Shown: piece by piece, positions 1 to 8,432 of the stretch
Numbering within the stretch: position 1 is the first letter of the stretch
Layout: every line of letters starts with the position of its first letter
DNA from: Paraflavisolibacter caeni
Lineage (GTDB): Bacteria; Bacteroidota; Bacteroidia; Chitinophagales; Chitinophagaceae
NCBI RefSeq assembly: GCF_025628885.1
Contig: NZ_JAOTIF010000002.1
Location: 1 to 64,000, forward strand
Direction: 5' to 3'
DNA: 64,000 bases
Translations under genes and position numbers: made by a program
Notes under the pieces: model-generated
Told to the model about the DNA's origin: nothing
What the model saw: only the letters and a program-made list of their open reading frames with translations
The model's database searches: none

Positions 1-112
1 GGTGAAAAGGGGAAAACCCGCTCCAGGCCTGCATTTCAGCTTTTTATTTTCATCATATCCAACCCGTTTTTTCCACAATCCTGGAATCTGATTTGTGTAA
101 AAAAATATACCA

Positions 113-958
113 TCACTTCAGCCTTTCATAATATTCAATTCCCTTTGCGCCACTTGGCCAGGCAATTGTTTGCTGGTAATGGTCCTTGTCAGTGAATTGT
201 AGATCCAGGGTTACAGGATTGCCTACTAGTTCAGTGGCAAAACTGGAATTAGTATTCACTTCTATAGCCTGGTTGTTTCCATTCATCTTAAAGGTACCAT
301 AGCCAAAGAAGGATACAGGCTTTTGAGTGGCTGAATCCATAGAAGTATTGCCCCACATAAAGTGGCCGGACTGAAATACTTTATACTGTGTAGGATTATT
401 ATTGGTTTCCATTGCTCCATCTTTTGATATGGTTACAACCTTTGTTTGTTTCCAGGCTCCATCAAGTGGTGAGGTGACGTTTTCCCCAATGGTCTTGTAA
501 TCTTCAGTGAGTCTGAATCGTCTTCCTTGTTCTTCCGGAAAATTAATGACTTGAGTATAGCCTTCACCCGTCTTGTTGATAGCAAGTTCGAAGGTATCAT
601 TATGAGCACCACCTGAAGCTGTATAGAACATATGTTCTATCACCTTCCCATTTTGAATTTTATAAGTTCCAATACCAAAAGAAGCAAGTGAGTCATTTGC
701 ATTCTTATGTGCATACATCACATGCTTGTCGGTAAATAGCTTCAATTGTTCATGACCCATCACAGAGTCTTGAGTACCATCGTTTGCAACTTGATTGTAC
801 ATGGCATAAGCCCCGCGCATTTGTAAGCTTTCTTTACTCGTTCCTTTTACCTTCGTACTGCCCTCTTTTGTTTTTGCTTTAGCTACTTGTTGTGCATGGC
901 TGTGTTGATAACAAAACAGGAAAATGGCTAATAAGCCAACGGTGAGTAAGTGTTTCAT
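113..958 (-). CDS. Secreted protein with two tandem lipocalin-like repeats, function unknown
   Basis: 281 residues with a clear N-terminal signal peptide (about 1-22, ending HSHAQQ). The mature part looks like an internal duplication. Residues about 45-155 and 165-281 each start with a GAY/GAW motif and share the order query-variable, 'G-x-GTYK/GTFKMNGN', then a strand-rich tail. This layout is typical of lipocalin-like beta-barrel domains common in Bacteroidota secreted proteins. No catalytic motif is visible. The gene stands alone; the next minus-strand coding trace upstream is a broken YCII-like remnant. Function is not assigned. The gene call is firm; the lipocalin comparison is an inference from the repeat pattern. 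Confidence 0.8.
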   Translation of the reverse strand: MKHLLTVGLLAIFLFCYQHSHAQQVAKAKTKEGSTKVKGTSKESLQMRGAYAMYNQVANDGTQDSVMGHEQLKLFTDKHVMYAHKNANDSLASFGIGTYKIQNGKVIEHMFYTASGGAHNDTFELAINKTGEGYTQVINFPEEQGRRFRLTEDYKTIGENVTSPLDGAWKQTKVVTISKDGAMETNNNPTQYKVFQSGHFMWGNTSMDSATQKPVSFFGYGTFKMNGNNQAIEVNTNSSFATELVGNPVTLDLQFTDKDHYQQTIAWPSGAKGIEYYERLK

Positions 959-1169
959 ATATTATTGATTAATGTGAAAGAAGTAAGGTCCGAACACAAT
1001 GATTCACGAAGTACAGCCTATAGCTTTGAATAGGAAGGGAATGTTCTAATAAAGGTAAATTGATTTTTAATATAAAAGACTTTTATATACTTAAAGGTGC
1101 TTTGGGCCATGTATATGGAAGCATAAAAGCAATTGCCTGCCTGGAAAAGCATTCCTATGTAGCCAATTC

Positions 1170-1427
1170 TTAATGAACAGGAGTTATAGCCTTCATGGGA
1201 TAAAATTCATAAGTATTGATTTTTGATGCTGGGTCTTCCGCAATAAATTCATTCACCTGCCCTTCATCGTCAACTGCTAGTATCCCTAGCCCATAAACAC
1301 CCTTGGGGTCAAATAAATATAAGCTGTTCGCACTGGAGGATATATAAAAAAAGAGCCCTTCCGTAGAAACAGAAAGGCGATTAACGATTGCTTGCCATAT
1401 GAAACTCTTACAAGGCTGATAGAGCCT
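1170..1427 (-). pseudogene. Remnant of a YCII-related protein (3' part only)
   Basis: An 85-codon open stretch on the minus strand ends at a TAA (1170-1172). It has no ATG, GTG or TTG in a useful position and begins just after an in-frame TAA at 1428-1430. The translation reads like real protein: a segment with DPKGVYGLGILAVDDEG, then EFIAEDPASKINTYEFYPMKAI. This matches the C-terminal half of YCII-related (YciI-like) domains: a glycine-rich strand, an acidic turn, the D-P pair, and a final y-x-f-x-P strand. The N-terminal half is not present upstream, so I read it as a decayed gene. A functional short peptide cannot be excluded. Confidence 0.55.
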
Positions 1428-1851
1428 TTAATATGTTGAAGTAGAACTTTCTTAAATTGTAAATGCAGAAGAACTATAATCGTAAATCTTACATTTAATG
1501 CAAAGAAAATAAAAATGCACTATAAATTAAATGATCAGATGTTATAAAAATGCTAATGATTTTAGAGCTTGGATTTTTTAAGTAGAATGATTAAAGATTG
1601 AAAACGCTGCTGGTTCATTTAGGATAACATTGGGGAAACGTGAAACATCAAACGTAAAAAATGATTGCTTAAATAATGCCCTTCCTGTCCTTTATATGAA
1701 CATGTTTCTGTATCCAATATCTCAATATAGGGCCATTCAAGAATCCGCGCTTCATCATCTTTGTCCTCTCTCACCTCTTACGTCTGACATTTCACCCTTC
1801 TCTCCTGGAACTTAAAAACTTTTGAATATTCTTAAAACCGGATCTGTTCCT
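1428..1851. other. Intergenic region without a supported gene
   Basis: AT-rich spacer between the YCII-like remnant and the DUF2892-SRPBCC gene. The only open frame (1630-1815, plus) has a composition unlike its neighbours and no recognisable motif, so I do not call it. No hairpin with a T-run was seen. Confidence 0.6.
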
Positions 1852-2751
1852 TTAACTAAGTCCCATGTCGTCTTGACCTTCACCCTGCGACTGTGTTGGG
1901 TTTGACTGCTGCGAACTCATACCACCCATATTATTCCTCTGCGAACTGCGGCTTGTTCCACTGGTGCTGCCAGCTCCGCTCATGCTGGTAGTTCCGGTTG
2001 ATCCAGCTGTAGCTGTTGAAGCTTCCCTGGATCTGTTTTTAGTTTCAATATATTCCTTGAAGTTCATGATGTCCTGGCGGATCACCTTTTCAAATACAGG
2101 ATTGATCAACCTTGCCAACCCTGCCCCTAATTCACCTGCAGGTGCATGATAAATGATTACAGCTTCCACCTCAGTGCCCTGTCCGCCCAACGCATCATGA
2201 AAAACAACCTTTCCTGCATTGTTGATCATAGAATTTGGAATAGACTGCCAGCCAATCATATAACCCGGCTCTTCTTTTATGATCTCCGCATTCCATTTTA
2301 TTTTACCAATATTACCAGGAATTACAGCTTCCCAATGTGAATGCTTGGAGTCAATTTCTGTAACCGATGCCAGGTGCTTCATAAAGAGCGGCAGGTTCTC
2401 CAGTTTACGCCAGAAAGCATATACTTCTTCTTTAGGCTTATTGACAATAAGACTTGTTCTAATGTTGATCGCTGTAGTTTGAGATACACCTCTTGTTTTT
2501 CCTATGCTGCTATAAAACGGACAATTACCTGAAGCGCCCCTGTATAATAAAAAGCCTCCTAATGCAGTTTTCACCAATCCTCCAAGAGGGTGCTTGAAAA
2601 GATTATTGATGCCAGATGACAGTATAAAGGCTCCTAGAGTAGCACTGATCAAACGTTCATTCCAACCTACATTGATCAAATTCGTTCCGCCTTCTGTTGG
2701 TTGAAATTCATTATCTGCATGCCAGCTTCCGTATTGTTCATTAGTTGTCAT
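1852..2751 (-). CDS. DUF2892 (YgaP-like) / SRPBCC cyclase-type fusion protein
   Basis: 299 residues in three parts. Residues about 25-85 form the short DUF2892 (inner-membrane YgaP-like) module: two hydrophobic helices, 'NVGWNERLISATLGAF' and 'GGLVKTALGGFLLYRG', ending in GNCPFYSS. Residues about 95-240 are an SRPBCC/polyketide-cyclase fold with the typical 'VYAFWRKLENLPLFM' helix and 'NFKEYIET' terminal helix. The last 60 residues are a low-complexity Ser/Gly/Thr/Gln tail, probably disordered. Such fusions are common in soil Bacteroidota and often sit among stress genes; their ligand is unknown. No signal peptide is present, so it is probably membrane-anchored by the DUF2892 helices. Confidence 0.85.
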   Translation of the reverse strand: MTTNEQYGSWHADNEFQPTEGGTNLINVGWNERLISATLGAFILSSGINNLFKHPLGGLVKTALGGFLLYRGASGNCPFYSSIGKTRGVSQTTAINIRTSLIVNKPKEEVYAFWRKLENLPLFMKHLASVTEIDSKHSHWEAVIPGNIGKIKWNAEIIKEEPGYMIGWQSIPNSMINNAGKVVFHDALGGQGTEVEAVIIYHAPAGELGAGLARLINPVFEKVIRQDIMNFKEYIETKNRSREASTATAGSTGTTSMSGAGSTSGTSRSSQRNNMGGMSSQQSNPTQSQGEGQDDMGLS

Positions 2752-2851
2752 AAGAATCGTTTTCGTTCAATACAGCGAAAATCTTGCTTGCTATCTGCGA
2801 TCGATGCATTTTTCCTTCCTTGATCTTATAACTGTCTGATATTCAGTAAAT

Positions 2852-2884
2852 AAAAAAAGCCTGGCATTGCGGCCAGGCTTTTTT
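2852..2884 (-). terminator. Rho-independent terminator (works in either direction)
   Basis: Stem AAGCCTGGC / GCCAGGCTT with a 5-nt loop, flanked by an A-run on one side and a T-run on the other. It lies downstream of the aminotransferase (minus, ends 3076) and upstream of the DUF2892-SRPBCC gene, so it most likely ends aminotransferase transcription. Confidence 0.85.
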
Positions 2885-3021
2885 AGTCTGTACATTTCTC
2901 TATATTATTTTGTGTAAATGAGTAGGATTTTACACATCAGTAAGCAATCCGCTCGCTGGTTTAATTGTTTAATAACTTCCACCACTAACGTACTATTATC
3001 CTTTGTCTTTTTCATTCCCCA

Positions 3022-3072
3022 GCTCCCCAAATCCCCAAATCCCAAAATCCCGAAATCCGAAATCCGAAATTC
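3022..3072. repeat. Degenerate tandem repeat, unit CCCnAAAT
   Basis: About six consecutive 7-8 bp units (CCCCAAAT, CCCCAAAT, CCCAAAAT, CCCGAAAT, CCGAAAT, CCGAAAT) end four bases before the aminotransferase stop codon. The rest of the 2752-3075 gap holds only this and the terminator at 2852-2884. Confidence 0.8.
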
Positions 3073-3075
3073 CCC

Positions 3076-4317
3076 TCATCCTCTCAATCGCTCAAACTCC
3101 CTTACTGGTGCACTCGCAACCTCCATAGTTCTTCCGGGATATTGCAGCAGGGCTTGCTCCAGGCAGTCCATAGCTTCGTTGATGTCTTCCTTATTCAGAA
3201 CATAAGCAAAACGTACCTCCTGTTTGCCCAAGCCTATAGATGTGTAAAACCCGGTTCCCGGCGCCAGCATGATCGTTTTATTGTTGTAAGAAAACGATTC
3301 GAGTATCCATTGGCAGAATTTGTCCGTATCATCAATAGGCAGCTTTGCCATGGCATAAAATGCGCCCCCGGGGTTAGGGCAATAGACACCTGGCATCTTG
3401 TTAAGACGGCTGACCAGCAGGTTTCTCCGCGATAAATATTCCTCCCTGGTAGCGTCAAAATAGGATTGTGGTAAATCTACAGCAGCTTCGCCCATGATCT
3501 GGGCTAGTCCGGGAGGACTTAAGCGTGCCTGTGCAAATTTCATGGCTGTGTCATAAACCGATTTGTTTTTGGTAACCAATGCGCCAATACGTGCCCCTGT
3601 AGCACTGTATCGTTTACTGATCGTATCAATAAGCACAACATTGTTTTCCATACCTTCCAGGTGCATGGCACTGATGTACTCACCATCATAGCAAAACTCG
3701 CGGTAAGCTTCATCTGACAAAAGATAAAGATTATGTTTCAGGCAGATCGTCTTCAGCGCCTCCATTTCCTCACGACTGTACAGGTAGCCTGTAGGGTTGT
3801 TGGGATTGCAAATAATGATGGCTTTGGTCTTCCGCGTAATCAGTCTTTCAAAATCTGCAATAGGAGGTAGGGCAAAACCTGTTTCGATATGCGAAGTAAC
3901 AGGCACTACATTGATACCTGCAGCAACGGCAAAACTGTTGTAATTGGCATAGTATGGCTCAGGAATGATGACTTCATCTCCTGGGTTCATGCAAATGAAA
4001 AAGCTGAATAAAATCGCTTCTGAACCACCTGTCGTAACCAGGATCTCATCGTAGTGAACATTAATGTCTACTGATTGATAGTATTTCACCAGCTTTTTGC
4101 GATAGCTTTCATTTCCTGCGCTATGACTGTATTCTAATGTCTTTATGTTCGCATTGCGCACCGCGTTCAGCATGATCGCTGGTGTTTCTATATCCGGTTG
4201 TCCTATGTTCAAATGATAAACATGGATACCTTTTTTCTTGGCAGCTTCCGCATATGGTACCAATTTACGGATCGGTGATGATGGCATTTCCTGCCCACGA
4301 TGAGAAATTTCTAACAT
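3076..4317 (-). CDS. PLP-dependent class I/II aminotransferase (aspartate aminotransferase-like)
   Basis: 413 residues, full length for fold-type I aminotransferases. Visible landmarks are the substrate loop LNIGQPDIETP (36-46), NPNNPTG (171-177), the aspartate that contacts the pyridine nitrogen in SDEAYREF (D202), the Schiff-base lysine in SKRYSATGAR (K235), and R243 for the cofactor phosphate. It is cytosolic and probably transfers amino groups between an amino acid and a 2-oxoacid. The subgroup looks like the AspC/AspB type widespread in Bacteroidota; exact substrate cannot be read from sequence. It is monocistronic: a terminator lies downstream (2852-2884) and another transcript terminates just upstream. 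Confidence 0.92.
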   Translation of the reverse strand: MLEISHRGQEMPSSPIRKLVPYAEAAKKKGIHVYHLNIGQPDIETPAIMLNAVRNANIKTLEYSHSAGNESYRKKLVKYYQSVDINVHYDEILVTTGGSEAILFSFFICMNPGDEVIIPEPYYANYNSFAVAAGINVVPVTSHIETGFALPPIADFERLITRKTKAIIICNPNNPTGYLYSREEMEALKTICLKHNLYLLSDEAYREFCYDGEYISAMHLEGMENNVVLIDTISKRYSATGARIGALVTKNKSVYDTAMKFAQARLSPPGLAQIMGEAAVDLPQSYFDATREEYLSRRNLLVSRLNKMPGVYCPNPGGAFYAMAKLPIDDTDKFCQWILESFSYNNKTIMLAPGTGFYTSIGLGKQEVRFAYVLNKEDINEAMDCLEQALLQYPGRTMEVASAPVREFERLRG

Positions 4318-4388
4318 AATGCAAAATTAAATGAATTGAAGTTTAGAGAAGATTGAAGGTTTTGGGTTTAATGATGACGTCCCGGAAA

Positions 4389-4423
4389 CAAAAAACCCTG
4401 CACTGGATGTGCAGGGTTTTTTG
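4389..4423 (-). terminator. Rho-independent terminator after the first DUF1573 gene
   Basis: Stem ACCCTGCAC / GTGCAGGGT (loop TGGAT) bordered by A and T runs, 18 bp past the stop codon at 4441 in the minus-strand sense. Confidence 0.85.
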
Positions 4424-4440
4424 TTTCTAAGGAAATAAGT

Positions 4441-4896
4441 TTACCTGCCCGGTTTTGATTTCTTGGCTGCTGCTGGTTTCGCTTTCGCGCTTTCTTTGGC
4501 ATATGCGTCATATGCAGCAGTGTCTAATACTTCACCGGTGATCTTAATATTTTTAGGCTCTTGCACACCAGCCAGCTTAATAAATACATCTTTAGTAAAA
4601 GTGCCCATAGCAGCAGCATTGTACTGTACTTTCAATTTGGTTGTTGAATGAGGTGCGATAGGCTCTTTGGGAACTTCAGGAGTAGTACAACCGCACGATC
4701 CCCATGCATTTTCAACAACAACAGCCTTGTCGCTCGTGTTCGTGATTTCAAAAAAAGTAGTTACGGGCACACCTTGCTTGATTTTGCCGAAATCATACTT
4801 TTCAGTATTTACTTTGATCACTTCTTCTGCTTTTTGCTGTGCCATCACTGTAAGGCTGAAAACAAAGGCTGAGGCTGCTAATAAGAGTTTTTTCAT
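4441..4896 (-). CDS. DUF1573 domain protein, exported
   Basis: 151 residues. A signal peptide (1-19, MKKLLLAAS...VMAQ) is followed by one DUF1573 immunoglobulin-like domain (about 25-125) with the family landmarks YDFGKIKQG, an F-E-I-T-N strand, and the SCGCTTPE motif. The tail is Lys/Ala/Pro-rich. DUF1573 proteins are abundant in Bacteroidota as periplasmic or surface proteins, and their role is not established. The next gene upstream (5060-5500) is a close paralogue in the same orientation, so the pair probably arose by duplication. Each gene seems to have its own promoter space (163 bp between them). Confidence 0.9.
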   Translation of the reverse strand: MKKLLLAASAFVFSLTVMAQQKAEEVIKVNTEKYDFGKIKQGVPVTTFFEITNTSDKAVVVENAWGSCGCTTPEVPKEPIAPHSTTKLKVQYNAAAMGTFTKDVFIKLAGVQEPKNIKITGEVLDTAAYDAYAKESAKAKPAAAKKSKPGR

Positions 4897-5059
4897 TCGT
4901 TAATAATTTAAAGTTTATGGGTGACGAACTTGAATTTGATGAATAAGTATTGATGCAAAGAAAACTACAAATCTTCAAAAAACGCTATACAATTTCTATA
5001 AAAAATAATAAATAATGGATAATTATTATCTAAGGCCTTACAATGTAACAGGCATTGGT

Positions 5060-5500
5060 TTACATAAGCTGCTGCTTTAAAAATTGAACGGAAGCATTGG
5101 GCGGAGCAGCGCCCGCAGGTGCCTTCCATACCTCGCCTTTAATTCTGAGCACCTTGGTTTGATTGCCATTATAAAAAATGGTGATCGTCTTTTCAAACAC
5201 ACCTTCACTGGCTGCATTATAGCCTACTTTAATTTTAGCAGTGCTACCGGGCGCTATTTCATCCCGGCTCCATTCAGGCGTTGTACAGCCGCAACTGGCG
5301 CTTACATTGTCCAGTTTCAATGGCTTGCTGCCTTTGTTCACTATTTCAAAAGAATAATATACAGGCTTGCCTTGGGGGATCTTTCCAAAATTATGCTCTG
5401 GCGATTTTACCTCCAGCACATCTTCCGCTGTTGTAGCTGTTTGTGCCTTACCAATAAAAAAAAGCGGCAAAAGAAGCAGAAATAGGAAAAATTTTTTCAT
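5060..5500 (-). CDS. DUF1573 domain protein, exported (paralogue)
   Basis: 146 residues from the chosen ATG at 5500. The frame extends upstream to 5587, but the shorter start gives a standard signal peptide (MKKFFLFLLLLPLFFIGKAQ), so the 29-residue extension is rejected. The DUF1573 domain shows HNFGKIPQG, F-E-I-V-N and SCGCTTPEW. It resembles the neighbouring protein at 4441-4896 across the whole domain, with a different tail. Function unknown. No convincing terminator was found between its stop and the next gene. Confidence 0.88.
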   Translation of the reverse strand: MKKFFLFLLLLPLFFIGKAQTATTAEDVLEVKSPEHNFGKIPQGKPVYYSFEIVNKGSKPLKLDNVSASCGCTTPEWSRDEIAPGSTAKIKVGYNAASEGVFEKTITIFYNGNQTKVLRIKGEVWKAPAGAAPPNASVQFLKQQLM

Positions 5501-5759
5501 TGTGGCTGATTTTCCAGTGATAAACTCAGGTTTAAGGGCTCGCGCTTGAGCGCCGTTCAAACCAAAAATACACCAAACTGCTTGCAATCAAAAGGCCCCT
5601 TCCCATTTTAGCATAATTTAACGTTGGTCCCATAATTCACTTTTCGCAGCTGCTCACATTCTTTTCTTCCACTTCCCTTCATTTTCAATGATTAATTTAA
5701 CAAATGTCCAAATCCCCATCTCATCGTTATCGCATGTTCCAATAGCCTATTTTTGCGCC

Positions 5760-8153
5760 ATGGAAAATTCATTCGAGCTTGCCCAGCCTTCTTTAGAAAG
5801 GCTTTCTTTCGATAACTTTCGCGAAGAAGTGTTGCAGGATTATCGCTGGGTTTGCATGAGTCGCGAAACCAGCCTGATCAGCCGCAAAGAGGTGCTGACC
5901 GGAAAAGCCAAATTTGGCATTTTTGGCGATGGTAAGGAAGTGGCGCAGGTTGCTATGGCTAAATTTTTCCAGCCGGGCGATTTCCGCGCCGGCTACTACC
6001 GCGACCAGACCTTCATGTTTGCATCTGGCTTGGCTACGGTAGATCAGTTCTTTTCACAGCTCTATGCCGATCCAAACCCAAAACACGACCCCTTCAGCGG
6101 CGGCCGGCAAATGAATGCCCACTTCGCTACCCCTTTTGTGAATGAAAGAGGAGAGTGGCTCGACCTGGTCAATAGAAAAAATATTACCTCCGATATCTCT
6201 ACCACTGCCGGTCAAATGACCAGGGCACTGGGACTGGCATTGGCTTCTAAGTGTTTTCGTGAAGTAAAAGAGTTGCAAAGCTTTTCCCAGCTGTCTAGGA
6301 ATGGTAATGAGGTTTGCTTTTGCACAATAGGTGATGCTTCAACCTCTGAGGGACAGTTCTGGGAAACCGTCAATGCCGCCGGCGTGCAGCAGGTGCCCCT
6401 GGCCATCTTTGTATGGGACGATGGATATGGTATTTCTGTTCCTAAGAAATACCAGACTACGAAGGGATCCATCTCAGAAGCATTAAAAGGTTTCCAGAAA
6501 GAAGAAGGCACAAATGGTTTTCATATTTACCGGGTAAAAGGATGGGACTATGCCGGCTTATGCGAAGCTTTCGAAGAAGGGATCCGCCTGGCCCGCGAAA
6601 CCCATACACCCGTGCTCTTCCACGTAGACGAAGTGACCCAGCCCCAGGGACATTCCACTTCCGGAAGCCACGAACGCTATAAAGATCGGGAACGCCTGGA
6701 CTGGGAACGTGAGTGGGACTGTATGCTGAAAATGAGGGAATGGCTCCTGGCCAACTCGCTGGCGAATGAAGAGGAACTGTTCGAAATTGAAAAGAGTGCT
6801 AAAGAGTACGTTCGGGATAGTAAATCACTTGCCTGGGAGCGCTTTATCAAGCCGATAAAAATCCAGGTGAGCAAAGCTGCTGAACTGATCAACGACGTGG
6901 CTGAAAAACTGCCGGAACATAAAAACCACCTCCGTTCACTGGCTCAGGAACTTTCCTTCCGCAAAGAACCCATGCGCCGCGATGTGATGAAAACCCTGAA
7001 TGCCGCTATTGAGGTGGCTGGCTTTCACGACGCTTCCTGGTGGTTGAAAGACTTTTACAAAGACCTGCAAAAAGAAAATGTAGCCTATTATAATACCCAC
7101 CTGTACAACGAAGGTGAAAAAAGCGCCCTGCGTGTAAAGGGCGAAAAGGCAACTTACGACTCCGATGCCCTCACTTTAAATGGATATGAGGTACTGAATA
7201 ACTACTTCAACGAGCTTTTTGCTGCTAATCCAAAGGTGTTGGCTTTTGGTGAAGACTTGGGTTCTATTGGCGATGTGAACCAGGGCTTCGCCGGTTTGCA
7301 GGCTAAGTACGGTGTGGAAAGGATCTTCGATACCGGCATCCGGGAACAGTCTATTATGGGGCAAGGTACCGGGTTGGCCATACGTGGCCTGAGGCCCATT
7401 GCCGAAATTCAATATTTGGATTATTTGCTTTATGGCTTGCAGCAACTGTGCGATGATGTGGCTACACTCCACTATCGCTCCAATGGACAGCAAAGCTGTC
7501 CTTTGATTGTTCGTACCCGTGGCCACCGTCTGGAAGGCATCTGGCACAGCGGCTCGCCAATGGGTATGTTGATCAACTCATTGCGCGGCATGTATATCTG
7601 CGTGCCCCGCAATATGGTGCAGGCTGTTGGTATGTACAATACACTCCTGGAAAGCAATGACCCTGCCGTGGTCATCGAATGCCTGAACGGTTACCGCCTC
7701 AAAGAAAAATTGCCAAACAACCTGCTGCAATTCCGCGTTCCTTTAGGAATACCTGAAATAGTGAGCCAGGGCACTGATATAACCATTGTTACCTATGGTT
7801 CCACACTGCGCGTTGTGTTAAGTGCAGTGGAAACCCTGAAAAAGAAAGGGATCAGTTGTGAAGTAGTGGACGTACAAACGCTACTGCCTTTTGATATCAA
7901 TCATAGCATCCTGGAATCACTCAAGAAAACAAACCGCATTCTGTTTGTTGACGAAGACGTTCCTGGCGGCGCCGCTGCTTATATGTACAACAAAGTGATG
8001 GAAGAACAAGGTGGCTATCGTTGGTTGGATGTCGCTCCCCGCACACTGACAGCTAAGGCCCACCGTCCTGCATATGGCAGCGATGGCGACTATTTCAGCA
8101 AACCCAACGCTGAACAAATAGTGGAAGTAGTAAAAGAAATGATGTCCGAGTAA
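5760..8153 (+). CDS. Fused alpha-beta E1 component of a 2-oxoacid dehydrogenase (pyruvate / branched-chain type)
   Basis: 797 residues from ATG 5760. An upstream in-frame ATG at 5688 would add 24 atypical residues. The first part (about 10-370) is the E1-alpha domain with the thiamine diphosphate motif: GDASTSEG followed about 25 residues on by WDDGYGIS, a variant of GDG...NN. After a helical linker, the second part (about 450-797) is the E1-beta transketolase-type domain: LAFGEDLGSIGDVNQGF, EQSIMGQGTGLA and a C-terminal VVDVQTLLPFD. It decarboxylates a 2-oxoacid and passes the acyl group to a lipoyl E2. E2 and E3 are not in the window. This single-chain form is usual in Bacteroidota; the substrate cannot be decided here. 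Confidence 0.92.
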   Translation: MENSFELAQPSLERLSFDNFREEVLQDYRWVCMSRETSLISRKEVLTGKAKFGIFGDGKEVAQVAMAKFFQPGDFRAGYYRDQTFMFASGLATVDQFFSQLYADPNPKHDPFSGGRQMNAHFATPFVNERGEWLDLVNRKNITSDISTTAGQMTRALGLALASKCFREVKELQSFSQLSRNGNEVCFCTIGDASTSEGQFWETVNAAGVQQVPLAIFVWDDGYGISVPKKYQTTKGSISEALKGFQKEEGTNGFHIYRVKGWDYAGLCEAFEEGIRLARETHTPVLFHVDEVTQPQGHSTSGSHERYKDRERLDWEREWDCMLKMREWLLANSLANEEELFEIEKSAKEYVRDSKSLAWERFIKPIKIQVSKAAELINDVAEKLPEHKNHLRSLAQELSFRKEPMRRDVMKTLNAAIEVAGFHDASWWLKDFYKDLQKENVAYYNTHLYNEGEKSALRVKGEKATYDSDALTLNGYEVLNNYFNELFAANPKVLAFGEDLGSIGDVNQGFAGLQAKYGVERIFDTGIREQSIMGQGTGLAIRGLRPIAEIQYLDYLLYGLQQLCDDVATLHYRSNGQQSCPLIVRTRGHRLEGIWHSGSPMGMLINSLRGMYICVPRNMVQAVGMYNTLLESNDPAVVIECLNGYRLKEKLPNNLLQFRVPLGIPEIVSQGTDITIVTYGSTLRVVLSAVETLKKKGISCEVVDVQTLLPFDINHSILESLKKTNRILFVDEDVPGGAAAYMYNKVMEEQGGYRWLDVAPRTLTAKAHRPAYGSDGDYFSKPNAEQIVEVVKEMMSE

Positions 8154-8187
8154 ATAAAGAAGTTACATATACTATATTAAATAGGTG

Positions 8188-8241
8188 AGATGAGTGATCA
8201 GCAGCGAGCGAATAAGCTCCTGTTGATCACTCATCTTTTTT
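8188..8241 (+). terminator. Rho-independent terminator after the E1 gene
   Basis: A 16-bp stem, GATGAGTGATCAGCAG (8189-8204) with CTGTTGATCACTCATC (8220-8235) including one G-T pair, is followed by a run of T. Confidence 0.88.
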
Positions 8242-8432
8242 ATGCTGTAGCTGATAAGAGCAACCAAACGACGTTGATGCGCCTTGTAAGAAATTAGTTT
8301 AACCTGAATGTTAACGGTCCCGCCTCTGTAAAGGAATTAATAATTACTTAATATTGACTTCCCTGCCAGCTCTGCTATGCTTAATATCTTGCGGCCCAAT
8401 TTTAGATAAATCATTTTAGACAACTATTAGTC

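Noticed and set aside
1630-1815. 61-codon plus-strand frame as a gene
   Set aside because: No motif, no ribosome-binding context and unusual composition; likely chance.
8286-8352. TTAAC pair (8299, 8311) and TTAAT pair (8337, 8348) upstream of the OprO/P-type porin, as a fifth Pho box
   Set aside because: The TTAAC spacing is 12 bp, the two pairs are out of register, and no -7-like element starts 10 bp after any unit. It may be a degenerate site but does not meet the pattern.
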